Source: Bradyrhizobium lablabi
Lineage (GTDB): Bacteria; Pseudomonadota; Alphaproteobacteria; Rhizobiales; Xanthobacteraceae
Length of the DNA: 64,000 nt
Assembly (NCBI RefSeq): GCF_018131005.1
Contig: NZ_JAFCJK010000006.1
Span: 1 to 64,000 of the forward strand
Direction of reading: 5' to 3'
Below, in pieces: positions 1 through 9,598 of this stretch. Below the pieces are notes generated by a model. The model ran no database searches. It had not been told where the DNA came from and worked only from the letters and a program-made list of their open reading frames with translations. The position numbers and the translations under genes are program-made. Numbering within the stretch: position 1 is the first letter of the stretch; every line of letters starts with the position of its first letter.

Positions 1-3000
1 ATCGCATCGCGCCTGTCCCGCGAACGGCAGGCGCCTGAGCCGCCCGAGACCATCGCCGGTACGCTTGCCTACATGGCACCCGAACAAACCGGGCGGATGA
101 ACCGCTCGATCGACGCCCGCAGCGATCTCTACGCCCTCGGCGTCTCGCTGTACCAGATGCTCACGAGCGTTCTGCCCTTCACGGCGGCCGATCCCATGGA
201 GTGGGTGCACTGCCATATTGCCAGAAAGCCGGTGCCGCCAGGGGAGCGGATAAAGAGTGTCCCAGCGCCCGTCTCGGCGATCATCATGAAACTGCTGGCC
301 AAGACACCCGAGGATCGTTACCAGACCGCTGGCGGTGTCGAGCGCGATCTACGGCGTTGCCTTGCTGAATGGGAAGCGCGCCGCCGCATCGATGACTTCC
401 CGCTTGGTCTGCAGGACACGCCGAACCAGCTGCTGATCCCCGAAAAGCTGTACGGACGAGATCGTGATATCGCGACGTTGCTTTCCTGCTTCGATCGCAT
501 CATCAAGACCGGTGTGCCAGAGTTGATGCTGGTCTCAGGATATTCCGGCATCGGCAAGTCCTCAGTCGTCGACGAACTGCACAAGGTGCTGGTGCCGCCG
601 CGCGGCCTGTTCGCGTCCGGCAAGTTCGACCAGTACAAGCGCGATATCCCCTACGCGACACTGGTGCAGGCTTTTCAAAGTCTCGTCCGGCCTCTCCTCG
701 GCAAAAGCGACACCGAGTTGGCAAGCTGGCGCCAGGCGCTTCTAGAGGCGCTGGGATCGAACGGGCGGCTCATGATCGACCTCATACCCGAACTCAAGCT
801 AGTCATCGGAGACCAGCCACCGGTTCCTGAGTTGCCGCCACAGCAGGCACAAAACCGTTTTCAACTCGTATTTCGGCGCTTCATTGGTGCATTTGCCCGA
901 CCGAACCAGCCACTGGCGCTCTTCCTCGACGACCTGCAGTGGCTCGACGCGGCGACGCTTGATCTGCTGGAGGACCTGTTGCGGCCAGATTTGGAGCACC
1001 TCATGCTGATCGGTGCCTATCGCGACAACGAAGTCGCTGCGGCCCATCCGCTAATGAGAAAGCTCGACGCCATCAAGACCGCCGGCGGAAAGGTCGCGGA
1101 GATCAAGCTGTCGCCGCTCGCCCAGGAGCACCTTGGGCAGTTGGTTGCGGACGCACTTCGCTGCGAATTAGAGCGCGCTGCGCCGCTTGCGAAGCTGGTG
1201 CAAGCGAAGACTGGCGGCAATCCGCTTTTCGCCATTCAGTTCCTGTCTTCGCTCGTCGAGGAAGGATTACTCACATTCGATCATGATGGCGCGCGCTGGT
1301 CCTGGGATATCGACCGCATTCACGCCAAGGGCTACACCGATAACGTCGTTGATCTTATGGTCAGGAAGCTCACCCGCCTGCCGACCGAGGCGCAGAATGC
1401 ATTGCAGCAGCTGGCTTGTCTTGGAAACATCGCCGAGAGCACAGCACTTTCGATGGTCCTCGGGATTCCGGAGGAGCAGCTCGATACGACTCTGTGGCCG
1501 GCCCGCCATCAGGAGTTGGTCGAGCGTGCGCCAGGCGCTTACCGGTTCGTCCACGATCGCGTTCAGGAGGCCGCCTATGGGCTGATCCCGGAGCAACTGC
1601 GCGGCGAGGCGCACCTTCGAATAGGGAGACTGCTCGCGGCGCGGACATCTCCGGAGAAGCGGGATGAGGCGACCTTTGAAATCGTTAATCAGCTCAACCG
1701 AGGTCTTGGTTTGATTACATCGGTCGATGAACGCGAGCAGGCCGCGGAATTGAACCTGGCAGCAGGCCGGCGCGCCAACGCATCGACTGCCTACGTTTCG
1801 GCGCTCAGCTACTTTATCACCGGTCGAGGCTTATTGGCAGAGGATTGCTGGGAGCACCGGTGGGAGCTCATCTTCGCACTCGACTTCCATCGCGCCGAGT
1901 GCGAGCTCTTGACTGGCGCGCTCTCGGACGCAGAAAACCACTTGGCTGCATTATCTGGTCGCGTCACGGATATGGCTGATCGAGCGGGTGTGGCGCGCCT
2001 TGGAATCGACCTTTACCTCACGCTCAATCGGCCCAGCCGCTCGGTCGCCGTCGGTCTCGAGTATCTAAGGTACCTCGGCATCAGCTGGTCGCCGCATCCG
2101 ACGGATGAGGAGGCGCGCCGTGCGTATCAGCGTGTCTGGTCAGAGCTAGGCCGGCGCGCGACCGAGGAGCTGATCGCCCTTCCCTTGATGACCGACCCGG
2201 CATCCCTCGCCGCGCTGGATGTCCTGAACCGGCTCTGTTCGCCGGCACAATACACCGACCTCAACCTCTACACGCTTGTCGTCTGCCAAATGCTCCGTCT
2301 TACCTTGGATCGTGGCAACAGCGACGCGTCTGCCGTCGCCTATGCCCGGCTTGGAATGATCGCCGGGCTGCGGTTCGGCGAGTACGAGGGCGCGTACCGC
2401 GTCGGGCAACTCGCTTATGAGCTCGTCGAGCAGCGTGGACTATGGCGTTTCCAGGCGGGTGTGTACCTGAATTTCGGAAATATGGTTATGCCTTGGACAA
2501 GGCATATCAGAACATGCTGCGAGCTCATTGGCCGCGCATTTAATGCGGCGCAAAAAACTGGCGACCTCGTGTATGCTGGGATCTGCTCCGGGCTGAGGGT
2601 CCTGAATCTTCTTACGGTCGGTGATGCGCTTGCCGACATCGAACGTGAAGCTGAGAGGGTACATTGTGGCCACATACAGCTTGGCACCAACCTCGAAATC
2701 ATCAGTGTGGCACTCGCTATAGTGCGAATGCTGCGCGGCGCGACGGCAAGATTCGGCTCCTTGGATGACGGGCAGTTTGATGAGCAACGAATCGAACGCG
2801 ATTTCGCGAACACTTCGGACGTGACGGCCGGCCAATGCTTGTATTGGATCTGTAAGTTGCAAGCCCGCTTTATGGCTGGTGACTATGCGACGGCGGTTGA
2901 TGCTGCATCGAGGGCGCAGCCGCTCTTGAGCATGTCCCTCACGATCATGGAGGCGGCCGACTATCACTTCTACAGCGCCTTGTCGTACGCGGCGTTCTGC

Positions 3001-5403
3001 GGTTCGATGCCCGCTGGCCAGCGGACGTCGACTCTGGAGGCCTTGGCCCCTCATCACCGTCAGCTCGCCAGCTGGGCCGCGGCCTGTCCGGAAAACTTCG
3101 AAGACCGCGCAGCGTTGGTTCGTGCGGAGATTGCCCGGATTGATGGCCGCGTGTTCGATGCCATGAACCTCTACGAGCAAGCCATCCGTTCGGCACAGGC
3201 AAACGGTTTTGTCCACAATGAGGCGCTTGCCAAAGAGTTGGCGGCTCGCTTTTACAACGCGTGTGGCTTCGATCAAATCGCGCACCTATATCTGCGAAAC
3301 GCCCGCGACTGCTACCTGCGTTGGGGCGCGGACGGCAAGGTGCGCCAACTCGATGCGATGGATCCGCGCCTTAGAATGAAAGAGCCCGCACCTGCTCCAA
3401 CAAGCACAATCGCAACGTCTGTAGAGCACCTCGACCTCGCGACCGTGATCAAGGTGTCGCAGGCCATATCGGGCGAGATCGTGCTGGAGAAGCTGCTCGA
3501 AATGCTTATGCGCACGGCGCTTGAACAGGCCGGCGCCGAACGGGGCTTGTTGATTTTTTCACGCGGGGCTGAGCAGCGGATCGCCGCCGAAGCCGCGACC
3601 GATGGCGATTTCGTAACCGTTCATCTGCGCGACGAGGACGTTGCTGCGACAATGCTGCCGAGGTCGATGTTCCACCATGTCCTGCGCACCCGAGAAAGCG
3701 TTATTCTCGACGATGCGTCATCTCACAATCCATTTTCTGCCGATCCCTACATCGTTGAGGGTCATCTCCGTTCTATTCTCTGTTTGCCGTTAATCAATCA
3801 GGGAAAGCTTACAGGCATTCTCTACCTTGAGAATAATCTTACACCCAGAGTCTTTACACCCGATCGCGTCGCTTTGTTGAAGGTGCTTGCATCGCAGGCG
3901 GCGATCTCCTTCGAAAATTCGCGGCTTTATCGCGACGTCGCGGATCGCGAAGGGAAGATTCGGCGTTTGGTCGACGCCAACATCATTGGGATCTTCATTG
4001 CCGACCGCGAAGGTCGAATTCTCGAAGCCAATGACGCGTTTCTACATATCGTGGGATATGACCGTGAGGACTTGGTTTCGGGCCGCGTGCGCTGGACCGA
4101 GTTGTCTCCGCCCGAATGGCGCCAGCGCGACATACTGACTCAGGCAGAACTGAGCTCAACTGGGACAGCTCAGCCCTTCGAGAAGGAGTATTTTCGGAAA
4201 GACGGCAGCCGCGTTCCCGTGCTTGTTGGCGCCGCGATGTTTAAGGAAAAAGGTGACAAGGGCCTTGCGTTCGTGCTCGATTTGACAGAGCGCAAGCAGG
4301 CGGAAGAGACGCTGCGGGCGAGCGAAGCGAAGTTTCGGGCGGCCATTGACGGGATAGCCGGACTCGTTGCGATCATGGCCCCGAGCGGCGAACTCGAATC
4401 CGTTAACAGCCCACTCACCGAGTATTTCGGCCGGACTGTCGAAGAGCTGAAGAGCTGGGGGACAAGCGATGCAGTACATCCTGAAGACCTTCCCCGTGTC
4501 CGTGAAGCTTATGGGACGTCGGTCGCCGCCGGTACTCCCTTCCATCACGAACTGCGCCTGAGACGCTCCGACGGCGAATATCGGTGGTTTGAAAATCGCG
4601 GCGCCCCAATTCGCGACGAGTCCGGGCGTATCACGCGTTGGTACTGTCTGCTGACAGACATCGAAGATCGCACGCAAGCGCTGGCGCGATTGCAGCAGAT
4701 GCAATTAGATTTCGCCCACATGAACCGCGTGAGCATGATGGGAGAATTGGCCGCCTCGCTGTCTCACGAAATTCTGCATCCGATCGCTACCGCCCGTAAC
4801 AATGCCCGTGCAGGGATGCGCTTTTTGGAAATGAATCCGCCAAATCTGGATGAAACCAGGGAAGCGCTCGCTTGCGTTGTCAGGGACACGGACCGAGCCA
4901 AGGATATTGTCGGACGGATGCGTGATCACATCAAGAAAGCGCCTTTGCGAAAGGAGAGTTTTGATCTCAATTCGGCTACCAACGAAGTGATTTTGCTAGC
5001 ACAAAGCGCGATCCGCAGGAACGGCGTTTCGGTCCAAACTCGGCTTGCAGATGGACTGCTTCCGGTTATGGGGGATTGCGTTCAGCTGCAACAGGTCTTG
5101 CTGAACTTGATTCTGAACGCGGCTGAAGCAATGGGCTCGGTTGAAGAAGGGGCAAGAGAGTTGTTGATCAGCACCGAGGAAGATCAGACAAGCGCCCTCG
5201 TAGCCGTACGCGATTCGGGGCCGGGTATTGATGCGAAGCATCTCGATCGAGTCTTCGACGCCTTTTACACCACGAAGTCCGGTGGAACCGGGATGGGGTT
5301 GTCGATATGCCGCTCCATCATCCACGCACATGGGGGCAAGTTGTGGGCGGAAGCGAACGAACCTCGCGGCGTAGTATTTCAGTTCACCCTGCCGGCGGCG
5401 TAA
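1..5403 (+). CDS. Trifunctional Ser/Thr kinase, AAA ATPase and sensor histidine kinase (5' end outside the window)
   Basis: The reading frame is open from base 1, so the N-terminus is missing. The visible part (1800 residues) starts inside a Hanks-type kinase at the activation segment, with GTLAYMAPEQTGRMN near residue 20. An AAA-type ATPase follows with a P-loop (GYSGIGKSS, about residue 180) and FLDDLQWLDAATLDLL as the Walker B area. A long helical, TPR-like middle comes next, then a GAF domain (nt 3480-3920), two PAS domains (nt 3950-4290 and 4310-4690) and a histidine kinase core. The core has an H-box (SLSHEILHP), an N-box (LNLILNAAEAM) and glycine boxes (DSGPGID, GGTGMGLS). This order is a known family of giant soluble sensors. 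No membrane segment is visible and no partner response regulator is next to it. Its signal is unknown. Confidence 0.93.
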   Translation: MASRLSRERQAPEPPETIAGTLAYMAPEQTGRMNRSIDARSDLYALGVSLYQMLTSVLPFTAADPMEWVHCHIARKPVPPGERIKSVPAPVSAIIMKLLAKTPEDRYQTAGGVERDLRRCLAEWEARRRIDDFPLGLQDTPNQLLIPEKLYGRDRDIATLLSCFDRIIKTGVPELMLVSGYSGIGKSSVVDELHKVLVPPRGLFASGKFDQYKRDIPYATLVQAFQSLVRPLLGKSDTELASWRQALLEALGSNGRLMIDLIPELKLVIGDQPPVPELPPQQAQNRFQLVFRRFIGAFARPNQPLALFLDDLQWLDAATLDLLEDLLRPDLEHLMLIGAYRDNEVAAAHPLMRKLDAIKTAGGKVAEIKLSPLAQEHLGQLVADALRCELERAAPLAKLVQAKTGGNPLFAIQFLSSLVEEGLLTFDHDGARWSWDIDRIHAKGYTDNVVDLMVRKLTRLPTEAQNALQQLACLGNIAESTALSMVLGIPEEQLDTTLWPARHQELVERAPGAYRFVHDRVQEAAYGLIPEQLRGEAHLRIGRLLAARTSPEKRDEATFEIVNQLNRGLGLITSVDEREQAAELNLAAGRRANASTAYVSALSYFITGRGLLAEDCWEHRWELIFALDFHRAECELLTGALSDAENHLAALSGRVTDMADRAGVARLGIDLYLTLNRPSRSVAVGLEYLRYLGISWSPHPTDEEARRAYQRVWSELGRRATEELIALPLMTDPASLAALDVLNRLCSPAQYTDLNLYTLVVCQMLRLTLDRGNSDASAVAYARLGMIAGLRFGEYEGAYRVGQLAYELVEQRGLWRFQAGVYLNFGNMVMPWTRHIRTCCELIGRAFNAAQKTGDLVYAGICSGLRVLNLLTVGDALADIEREAERVHCGHIQLGTNLEIISVALAIVRMLRGATARFGSLDDGQFDEQRIERDFANTSDVTAGQCLYWICKLQARFMAGDYATAVDAASRAQPLLSMSLTIMEAADYHFYSALSYAAFCGSMPAGQRTSTLEALAPHHRQLASWAAACPENFEDRAALVRAEIARIDGRVFDAMNLYEQAIRSAQANGFVHNEALAKELAARFYNACGFDQIAHLYLRNARDCYLRWGADGKVRQLDAMDPRLRMKEPAPAPTSTIATSVEHLDLATVIKVSQAISGEIVLEKLLEMLMRTALEQAGAERGLLIFSRGAEQRIAAEAATDGDFVTVHLRDEDVAATMLPRSMFHHVLRTRESVILDDASSHNPFSADPYIVEGHLRSILCLPLINQGKLTGILYLENNLTPRVFTPDRVALLKVLASQAAISFENSRLYRDVADREGKIRRLVDANIIGIFIADREGRILEANDAFLHIVGYDREDLVSGRVRWTELSPPEWRQRDILTQAELSSTGTAQPFEKEYFRKDGSRVPVLVGAAMFKEKGDKGLAFVLDLTERKQAEETLRASEAKFRAAIDGIAGLVAIMAPSGELESVNSPLTEYFGRTVEELKSWGTSDAVHPEDLPRVREAYGTSVAAGTPFHHELRLRRSDGEYRWFENRGAPIRDESGRITRWYCLLTDIEDRTQALARLQQMQLDFAHMNRVSMMGELAASLSHEILHPIATARNNARAGMRFLEMNPPNLDETREALACVVRDTDRAKDIVGRMRDHIKKAPLRKESFDLNSATNEVILLAQSAIRRNGVSVQTRLADGLLPVMGDCVQLQQVLLNLILNAAEAMGSVEEGARELLISTEEDQTSALVAVRDSGPGIDAKHLDRVFDAFYTTKSGGTGMGLSICRSIIHAHGGKLWAEANEPRGVVFQFTLPAA

Positions 5404-5611
5404 GGTCAGGCTTGGCGCAAGGATCGCGATCCGGTATGCCCCCGACCCACCCGGGCTTAAGCCCGGCTGCGTGGTCTCTGCGACGTCTGCATCGCTGCCC
5501 GCTCAGCGAGCCCCGAGTTCAGTTCGCGCGGCGACGTTCGGGAGACCCATTGCCGAGGCAGGCCAAGTGCCATCAACGCGGCGGCCACCGCGAGCGCCGC
5601 CGTGGCCTTCA

Positions 5612-5960
5612 TCACGCGCCGGTCCGTCTCGACAACCGCATCTGCCAGCGGTCGATACGCTCAGGTAGCTCCACGGCGTCACCGACGAGTGCGGCGTTGA
5701 GCTCGCCATCCAAAAGCATCGCAACCAGCCCGTTGGCATCCGCCTCGCGCAGATCGACTCGCAGCTCAGGGATGATCCTGGCGAGCTCCAAGAGCGAGCA
5801 ATTCAGCGATAAGTGCGGCCGAGACTGACGGCACTAGCCCGATCTTGAGCGGGGCGATTGTTTCCTTTTGACTGCCTCGCGGCAGTACCGCGTCCGCGGC
5901 GGCAAATATTTTCTCCAGCGTGGGCAAAATCATCCTGGGGTGATGGACGGAACTCCGATT
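5612..5960 (-). pseudogene. LysR-type regulator remnant (substrate-binding part, frameshifted)
   Basis: Two minus-strand frames join into one LysR-like stretch. The upstream frame reads APLKIGLVPSVSAALIAELL and stops soon after a frame change near 5775. The next frame continues with ELRVDLREADANGLVAMLL and DGELNAALVGDAVELPERI, ending in TGA at 5612-5614. The pattern (strand, helix AELL, PELRVDLREA, then LLDGELNAALV) is typical of the effector-binding half of LysR regulators. No helix-turn-helix is recognisable upstream. The gene is therefore broken and truncated. The family call is from memory of the pattern and is fairly strong. Confidence 0.6.
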
Positions 5961-6307
5961 GAAGATACGGCGAGGTGGTGACGGCAGCCACGGCAGGCAA
6001 AAGCCGCCGCGATGCGATCGCATCTGAACTAAGGTCTAGGATAAATGGTTATCGGATAGATAGTCACAGGGAATTTCCCTTTATCCGCCGGCGGCGGCAT
6101 CCTCCAACTAATTCGCAGTACGCGTTTAAGGCTGCTGTGCTGTGGCACACAGCCTCGGGTAGGTCGCCCGACTCCAGAGTTGGGAGCAATCCCCTGGAAA
6201 GAGCAACATGGTGAGCTCGACGTGAGGAGGCGGATGTATGCGACCCATCGCGGCGCACCGTACTGAAATAGGCGGGGCAGTGCTAGTCGGGGCTGCTACG
6301 TTCGGCT

Positions 6308-6600
6308 TTATCCGCGCTCGTTCGACTCACGGAATACGCTGACGTGTTTCAGAACTACGAGAGGTTCATTGGTGTCGCTCAAACATTTGAAGACACTGGC
6401 GCGGCGGCCTTCAAAGGGCAACTGCTCAGTTTGAGCGGCACGGGGAGGTGTTCACGACGGTCTTAAGATTCATTCGGTCGAGGAGGCACGCTGCCGAGGT
6501 GAGGCATCTGAGTGCCGAAAGGGCCTGGGCTGGCGCGTTCTACAAACCAATGACGAAGCAGCAAGTGCTGGCCGTGGCGAAGCCCTTCTTCGCGCATTGA
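6308..6600 (+). pseudogene. Ferritin-like domain protein remnant (PF13668 type, frameshifted)
   Basis: A first frame reads FIGVAQTFEDTGAAAFKGQ and stops at 6464-6466. A second frame from 6472 reads AAEVRHLSAERAWAG and then MTKQQVLAVAKPFFAH before TGA at 6598-6600. Both match the ends of secreted ferritin-like proteins, which carry a VAQxFEDTGxxAYKGQ helix, a HAAEVRxLR metal-ligand helix and an LTxxQVLAIAxPF tail. The segment between them and the N-terminal half are missing, so this is a decayed copy. The TGA is followed directly by the DUF417-cydAB promoter region. Confidence 0.6.
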
Positions 6601-6610
6601 TTGATAACAA
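6597..6610 (+). promoter_or_regulatory. Possible FixK/Fnr-type box upstream of the DUF417-cydAB operon
   Basis: TTGAT-TGAT-AACAA matches the Fnr/FixK palindrome TTGAT-N4-ATCAA at 9 of 10 half-site positions. It ends 45 bases before the ATG at 6656, a spacing suited to activation. Control of a bd-type oxidase by an oxygen-responsive Crp/Fnr regulator is well known. Binding here is inferred from sequence only, and the box overlaps the end of the ferritin-like remnant. Confidence 0.45.
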
Positions 6611-6655
6611 GCATTGGCCAGGTATGTCGGCCACACCTCAACTAAGGGCATCAAA

Positions 6656-7150
6656 ATGCGAGCATCTGTTTATCTGGACATTGCCGAGAGAACATTCGGA
6701 CCTCGTGGGTCTCTTGCCCTTCTCCGCTGGGCGCTTGCGATCGTGTTCCTTTGGTTCGGAGCAATGAAGTTTACGAGTTATGAGGCTCATGGCAATGCGC
6801 CGCTCATCGACCACAGCCCTGTTGTGAGTTGGCTTAACGTCGTGTTCGGCGTGCAGGGAGCAAGCGATGTAATCGGTGTGATTGAGCTGTCGACGGCGGT
6901 GATGCTTATACTTGGGGCTCTTAATGCAGCCGCGTCCGCGCTCGGGGCGGTGATGTCCAGCGCGACGTTTATCATTACGCTTTCGTTTTTTCTAACCACA
7001 CCGCGAGTAGCGGAGCCGACCGCAGGTGGGTTCCCGGCGATATCCGCGCCGATCGGGCAGTCCCTACTTAAGGACCTTGTGCTTTTAGCGGCCTCCGTCA
7101 ATCTTTTGCTCGCCTCGATCCGACGGCTACACCCGTGCGACATACTATGA
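6656..7150 (+). CDS. DUF417 family membrane protein (YkgB/RclC-like)
   Basis: The 164-residue product has four predicted membrane segments. It has the family features LLRWALAIVFLWFGAMKFTSYEA near the N-terminus and SPVVSWLNVVFGVQGASDVIGVIELSTA in the middle. The ATG at 6656 starts at MRASVYLD and sits behind AAGGG; an upstream in-frame ATG at 6614 would add 14 residues of poor character. E. coli RclC, a family member, belongs to the reactive-chlorine response, but the biochemical role of the family is unclear. Here it directly precedes cydAB, 40 bases upstream, which suggests one transcript with the oxidase genes. Confidence 0.8.
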   Translation: MRASVYLDIAERTFGPRGSLALLRWALAIVFLWFGAMKFTSYEAHGNAPLIDHSPVVSWLNVVFGVQGASDVIGVIELSTAVMLILGALNAAASALGAVMSSATFIITLSFFLTTPRVAEPTAGGFPAISAPIGQSLLKDLVLLAASVNLLLASIRRLHPCDIL

Positions 7151-7190
7151 CGAGAGTTCAAGGCGCTTGAGGGCCGTTGTGAGGTTGGCG

Positions 7191-8588
7191 ATGGACTTTG
7201 ATCCAGTCTTGTTATCCCGATTGCAGTTTGCTTGGGTAATCGGTTGGCACATTTTGCTTCCCGCTCTCACCGTCGGTCTTGCTGCCTACATCACGTTGCT
7301 AGAGGGGCTCAACTTTGTAACGGGGCGCCAAGTCTATGTTCGCGTTTCGATGTTTTGGATCAAGATATTCTCGATTTCATTCGGGATGGGCGTCGTGACG
7401 GGTATCGTCATGCCTTTCCAATTCGGCACGAACTGGAGCCGCTACTCGGACGCCACGGCAAACGTCCTTTCGCCGCTCTTCGCCTACGAGGGCTTGACGG
7501 CGTTTTTCCTCGAGGCCGCATTTCTAGGCGTGCTTTTGTTCGGACGGAAGCTGGTGCCACAATGGGCCCATTTCGTTGCGGCGTTGATGGTGGCGCTGGG
7601 TACGTTGTTATCTTCGTTTTGGATATTGGCGGCCAACAGCTGGATGCAGACGCCGGCCGGCTACGAGATCATCGACGGGCGCTTCTTTCCGACGGACTGG
7701 CTGCAAGTCATCTTCAATCCGTCATTTCCGTCGCGGCTCGCGCACACGGTGGTGGCATTTTTTATCACCACGGGTTTCGTCGTGATGGGCGTCGGAGCCT
7801 ATCTGTTGCGGCGTGATAGGTCCGCCGAAGAAGGTCGGACTATGCTCTCAATGACGCTGTGGCTCTTGACCGTCTTGGTACCGCTGCAGATATTCCTCGG
7901 TGACCATCACGGGCTCAACACCCTAAAGTACCAACCGGCCAAGCTTGCGGCGATCGAGGCGCATTGGGAAGCCGGCCGCCGCGTTCCGATCACGCTCTTT
8001 GCCATCCCCGACGAGAAGACCGAAGCGAATCATTTCTCGGTCGACGTGCCTTTCGTGGGGAGTCTTATTCTGACTCACGAGATCGACGGAGAGGTCAAGG
8101 GTCTGAAGGACTTTCCTGCGGATCAGCGGCCGCCGGTCGCGATTCCATTCTTCGCATTTCGCATTATGGTCGGATGCGGCCTCGTGATGCTTGGTATTGT
8201 ACTACTTGGCGGCTGGCTCCGTTGGCGTGGCCGGCTCGATGACGCGCCGCTCTTTCTCCAACTGTGTCAGCTCGCAATTCCAATCGGCTTCATTGCCGTC
8301 ATCGCCGGATGGGTCGTGACGGAAGTCGGACGCCAACCTTGGACAGTCTACGGCTTGTTGCGCACCGCGGACTCGGTATCGCCGTCGTTGACCGGCTCCG
8401 ACCTACTGATCTCTCTGCTCGCCTATGTTGTCGTCTATCTGTTCATGTATCCGTCTGGTGTGCTCCTCATGTGGCGGATCGTGCGGATAGGTCCGGCAAC
8501 TGAAGAGCCAGACGCGGCCATCGAGGCTGGACGACCCAAGGCCCCGGTCTTGGCCGGAGGACATGTTGGCGTGGGAGACGGCGCATGA
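7191..8588 (+). CDS. cydA: Cytochrome bd-type quinol oxidase subunit I (cyanide-insensitive type)
   Basis: Subunit I carries the haems and the quinol site of a bd-type terminal oxidase in the inner membrane. The N-terminus MDFDPVLLSRLQFAWVIGWH includes the first haem-ligand histidine. SRLAHTVVAFFITTGFV carries the second, and GRQPWTVYGLLRT is the family signature near the C-terminus. At 465 residues it is shorter than E. coli CydA because the Q-loop is short, as in CioA-type enzymes. The ATG at 7191 was chosen because homology begins at MDFDP and GTGAGG lies just upstream; an in-frame start at 7167 is less likely. It overlaps cydB by four bases (ATGA). Confidence 0.92.
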   Translation: MDFDPVLLSRLQFAWVIGWHILLPALTVGLAAYITLLEGLNFVTGRQVYVRVSMFWIKIFSISFGMGVVTGIVMPFQFGTNWSRYSDATANVLSPLFAYEGLTAFFLEAAFLGVLLFGRKLVPQWAHFVAALMVALGTLLSSFWILAANSWMQTPAGYEIIDGRFFPTDWLQVIFNPSFPSRLAHTVVAFFITTGFVVMGVGAYLLRRDRSAEEGRTMLSMTLWLLTVLVPLQIFLGDHHGLNTLKYQPAKLAAIEAHWEAGRRVPITLFAIPDEKTEANHFSVDVPFVGSLILTHEIDGEVKGLKDFPADQRPPVAIPFFAFRIMVGCGLVMLGIVLLGGWLRWRGRLDDAPLFLQLCQLAIPIGFIAVIAGWVVTEVGRQPWTVYGLLRTADSVSPSLTGSDLLISLLAYVVVYLFMYPSGVLLMWRIVRIGPATEEPDAAIEAGRPKAPVLAGGHVGVGDGA

Positions 8589-9598
8589 CCCAGGTCCTCG
8601 ACTTCGTGCCAATCTGGACACTGATCCTCGGGATGGCGGTGTTCTTCTACGTCTTGCTCGACGGTTTCGATCTCGGTGTCGGCATGCTCTTTGGCTTCGC
8701 GCCGGACACTGCCTCCCGAAATACGATCATGAATTCGATCGCACCGATCTGGGATGGGAACGAGACGTGGCTCGTGTTCGGTGGGCTCGGCCTGCTGGCA
8801 GCCTTCCCGCTCGCCTTCGCCATCATCATTCCGGCTACTTATTTCCCGATCCTCGCGATGTTGCTTGCGCTTGTGTTCCGCGGCGTCGCCTTCGAGTTTC
8901 GCTTCCGCGATGGCGAGCGTAAAACGTTTTGGGATCACGCCTTCTCGTACGGCTCAGGTATTGCGACGTTTGCACAGGGTGTGGTGCTCGGCAGCTTCAT
9001 TCAAGGATACGAGGTCACGGGGCGGGCGTTCTCAGGCAGCTCATTTTCTTTCTTGACGCCATTCTCGATCCTCACCGGCATCGCCCTCCTGTTCGGCTAT
9101 GGGCTTCTCGGCGCGGGATGGCTGATCCTAAAAACCGAAGGCGACATCCAAAGCGCGGCTCGTCGGCACGGCCGTGTGTGTCTTGTGGCCGTGCTTGTAG
9201 CCATCGCCATTGTGAGCATTTGGACCCCTCTTACAAATTTGGCCGTCGCCGATCGATGGTTCGCTTGGCCAAAAACCCTCCTGTTGGCGCCGGTGCCGAT
9301 CGCGACCGCCGCCGTCGCGATCGTCACGTGGCGCGCCCTCGGCAACAGCCAGGCTCAAGTCATGCCTTTCGCTGGGGCGATCCTGCTTTTTGTCTTATCC
9401 TATTCGGGCATCGCCATCAGCCTCTACCCAATGATCGTTCCGCATCATTTCACTCTGTGGGAGGCCGCCTCCTCGGATCGAACCCAGGCGTTCCTTCTGG
9501 TCGGAACACTCGTCCTGATACCCGTGATCTTGATGTACAGTAGTTGGTCCTATTGGGTATTTCGCGGCAAAGTTCGAGCGGACATCGGTTATCACTGA
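8585..9598 (+). CDS. cydB: Cytochrome bd-type quinol oxidase subunit II
   Basis: A 337-residue polytopic protein with the CydB features FFYVLLDGFDLGVGMLFGF near the N-terminus and SIAPIWDGNETWLVFGG in the first third. It pairs with subunit I to form the oxidase. The start overlaps the cydA stop as ATGA, which indicates translational coupling. No cydX-like small ORF or cydCD exporter genes are seen beside it, as is usual for CIO-type operons. Its 3' end overlaps the 3' end of the converging NADH dehydrogenase gene by seven bases. Confidence 0.92.
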   Translation: MTQVLDFVPIWTLILGMAVFFYVLLDGFDLGVGMLFGFAPDTASRNTIMNSIAPIWDGNETWLVFGGLGLLAAFPLAFAIIIPATYFPILAMLLALVFRGVAFEFRFRDGERKTFWDHAFSYGSGIATFAQGVVLGSFIQGYEVTGRAFSGSSFSFLTPFSILTGIALLFGYGLLGAGWLILKTEGDIQSAARRHGRVCLVAVLVAIAIVSIWTPLTNLAVADRWFAWPKTLLLAPVPIATAAVAIVTWRALGNSQAQVMPFAGAILLFVLSYSGIAISLYPMIVPHHFTLWEAASSDRTQAFLLVGTLVLIPVILMYSSWSYWVFRGKVRADIGYH

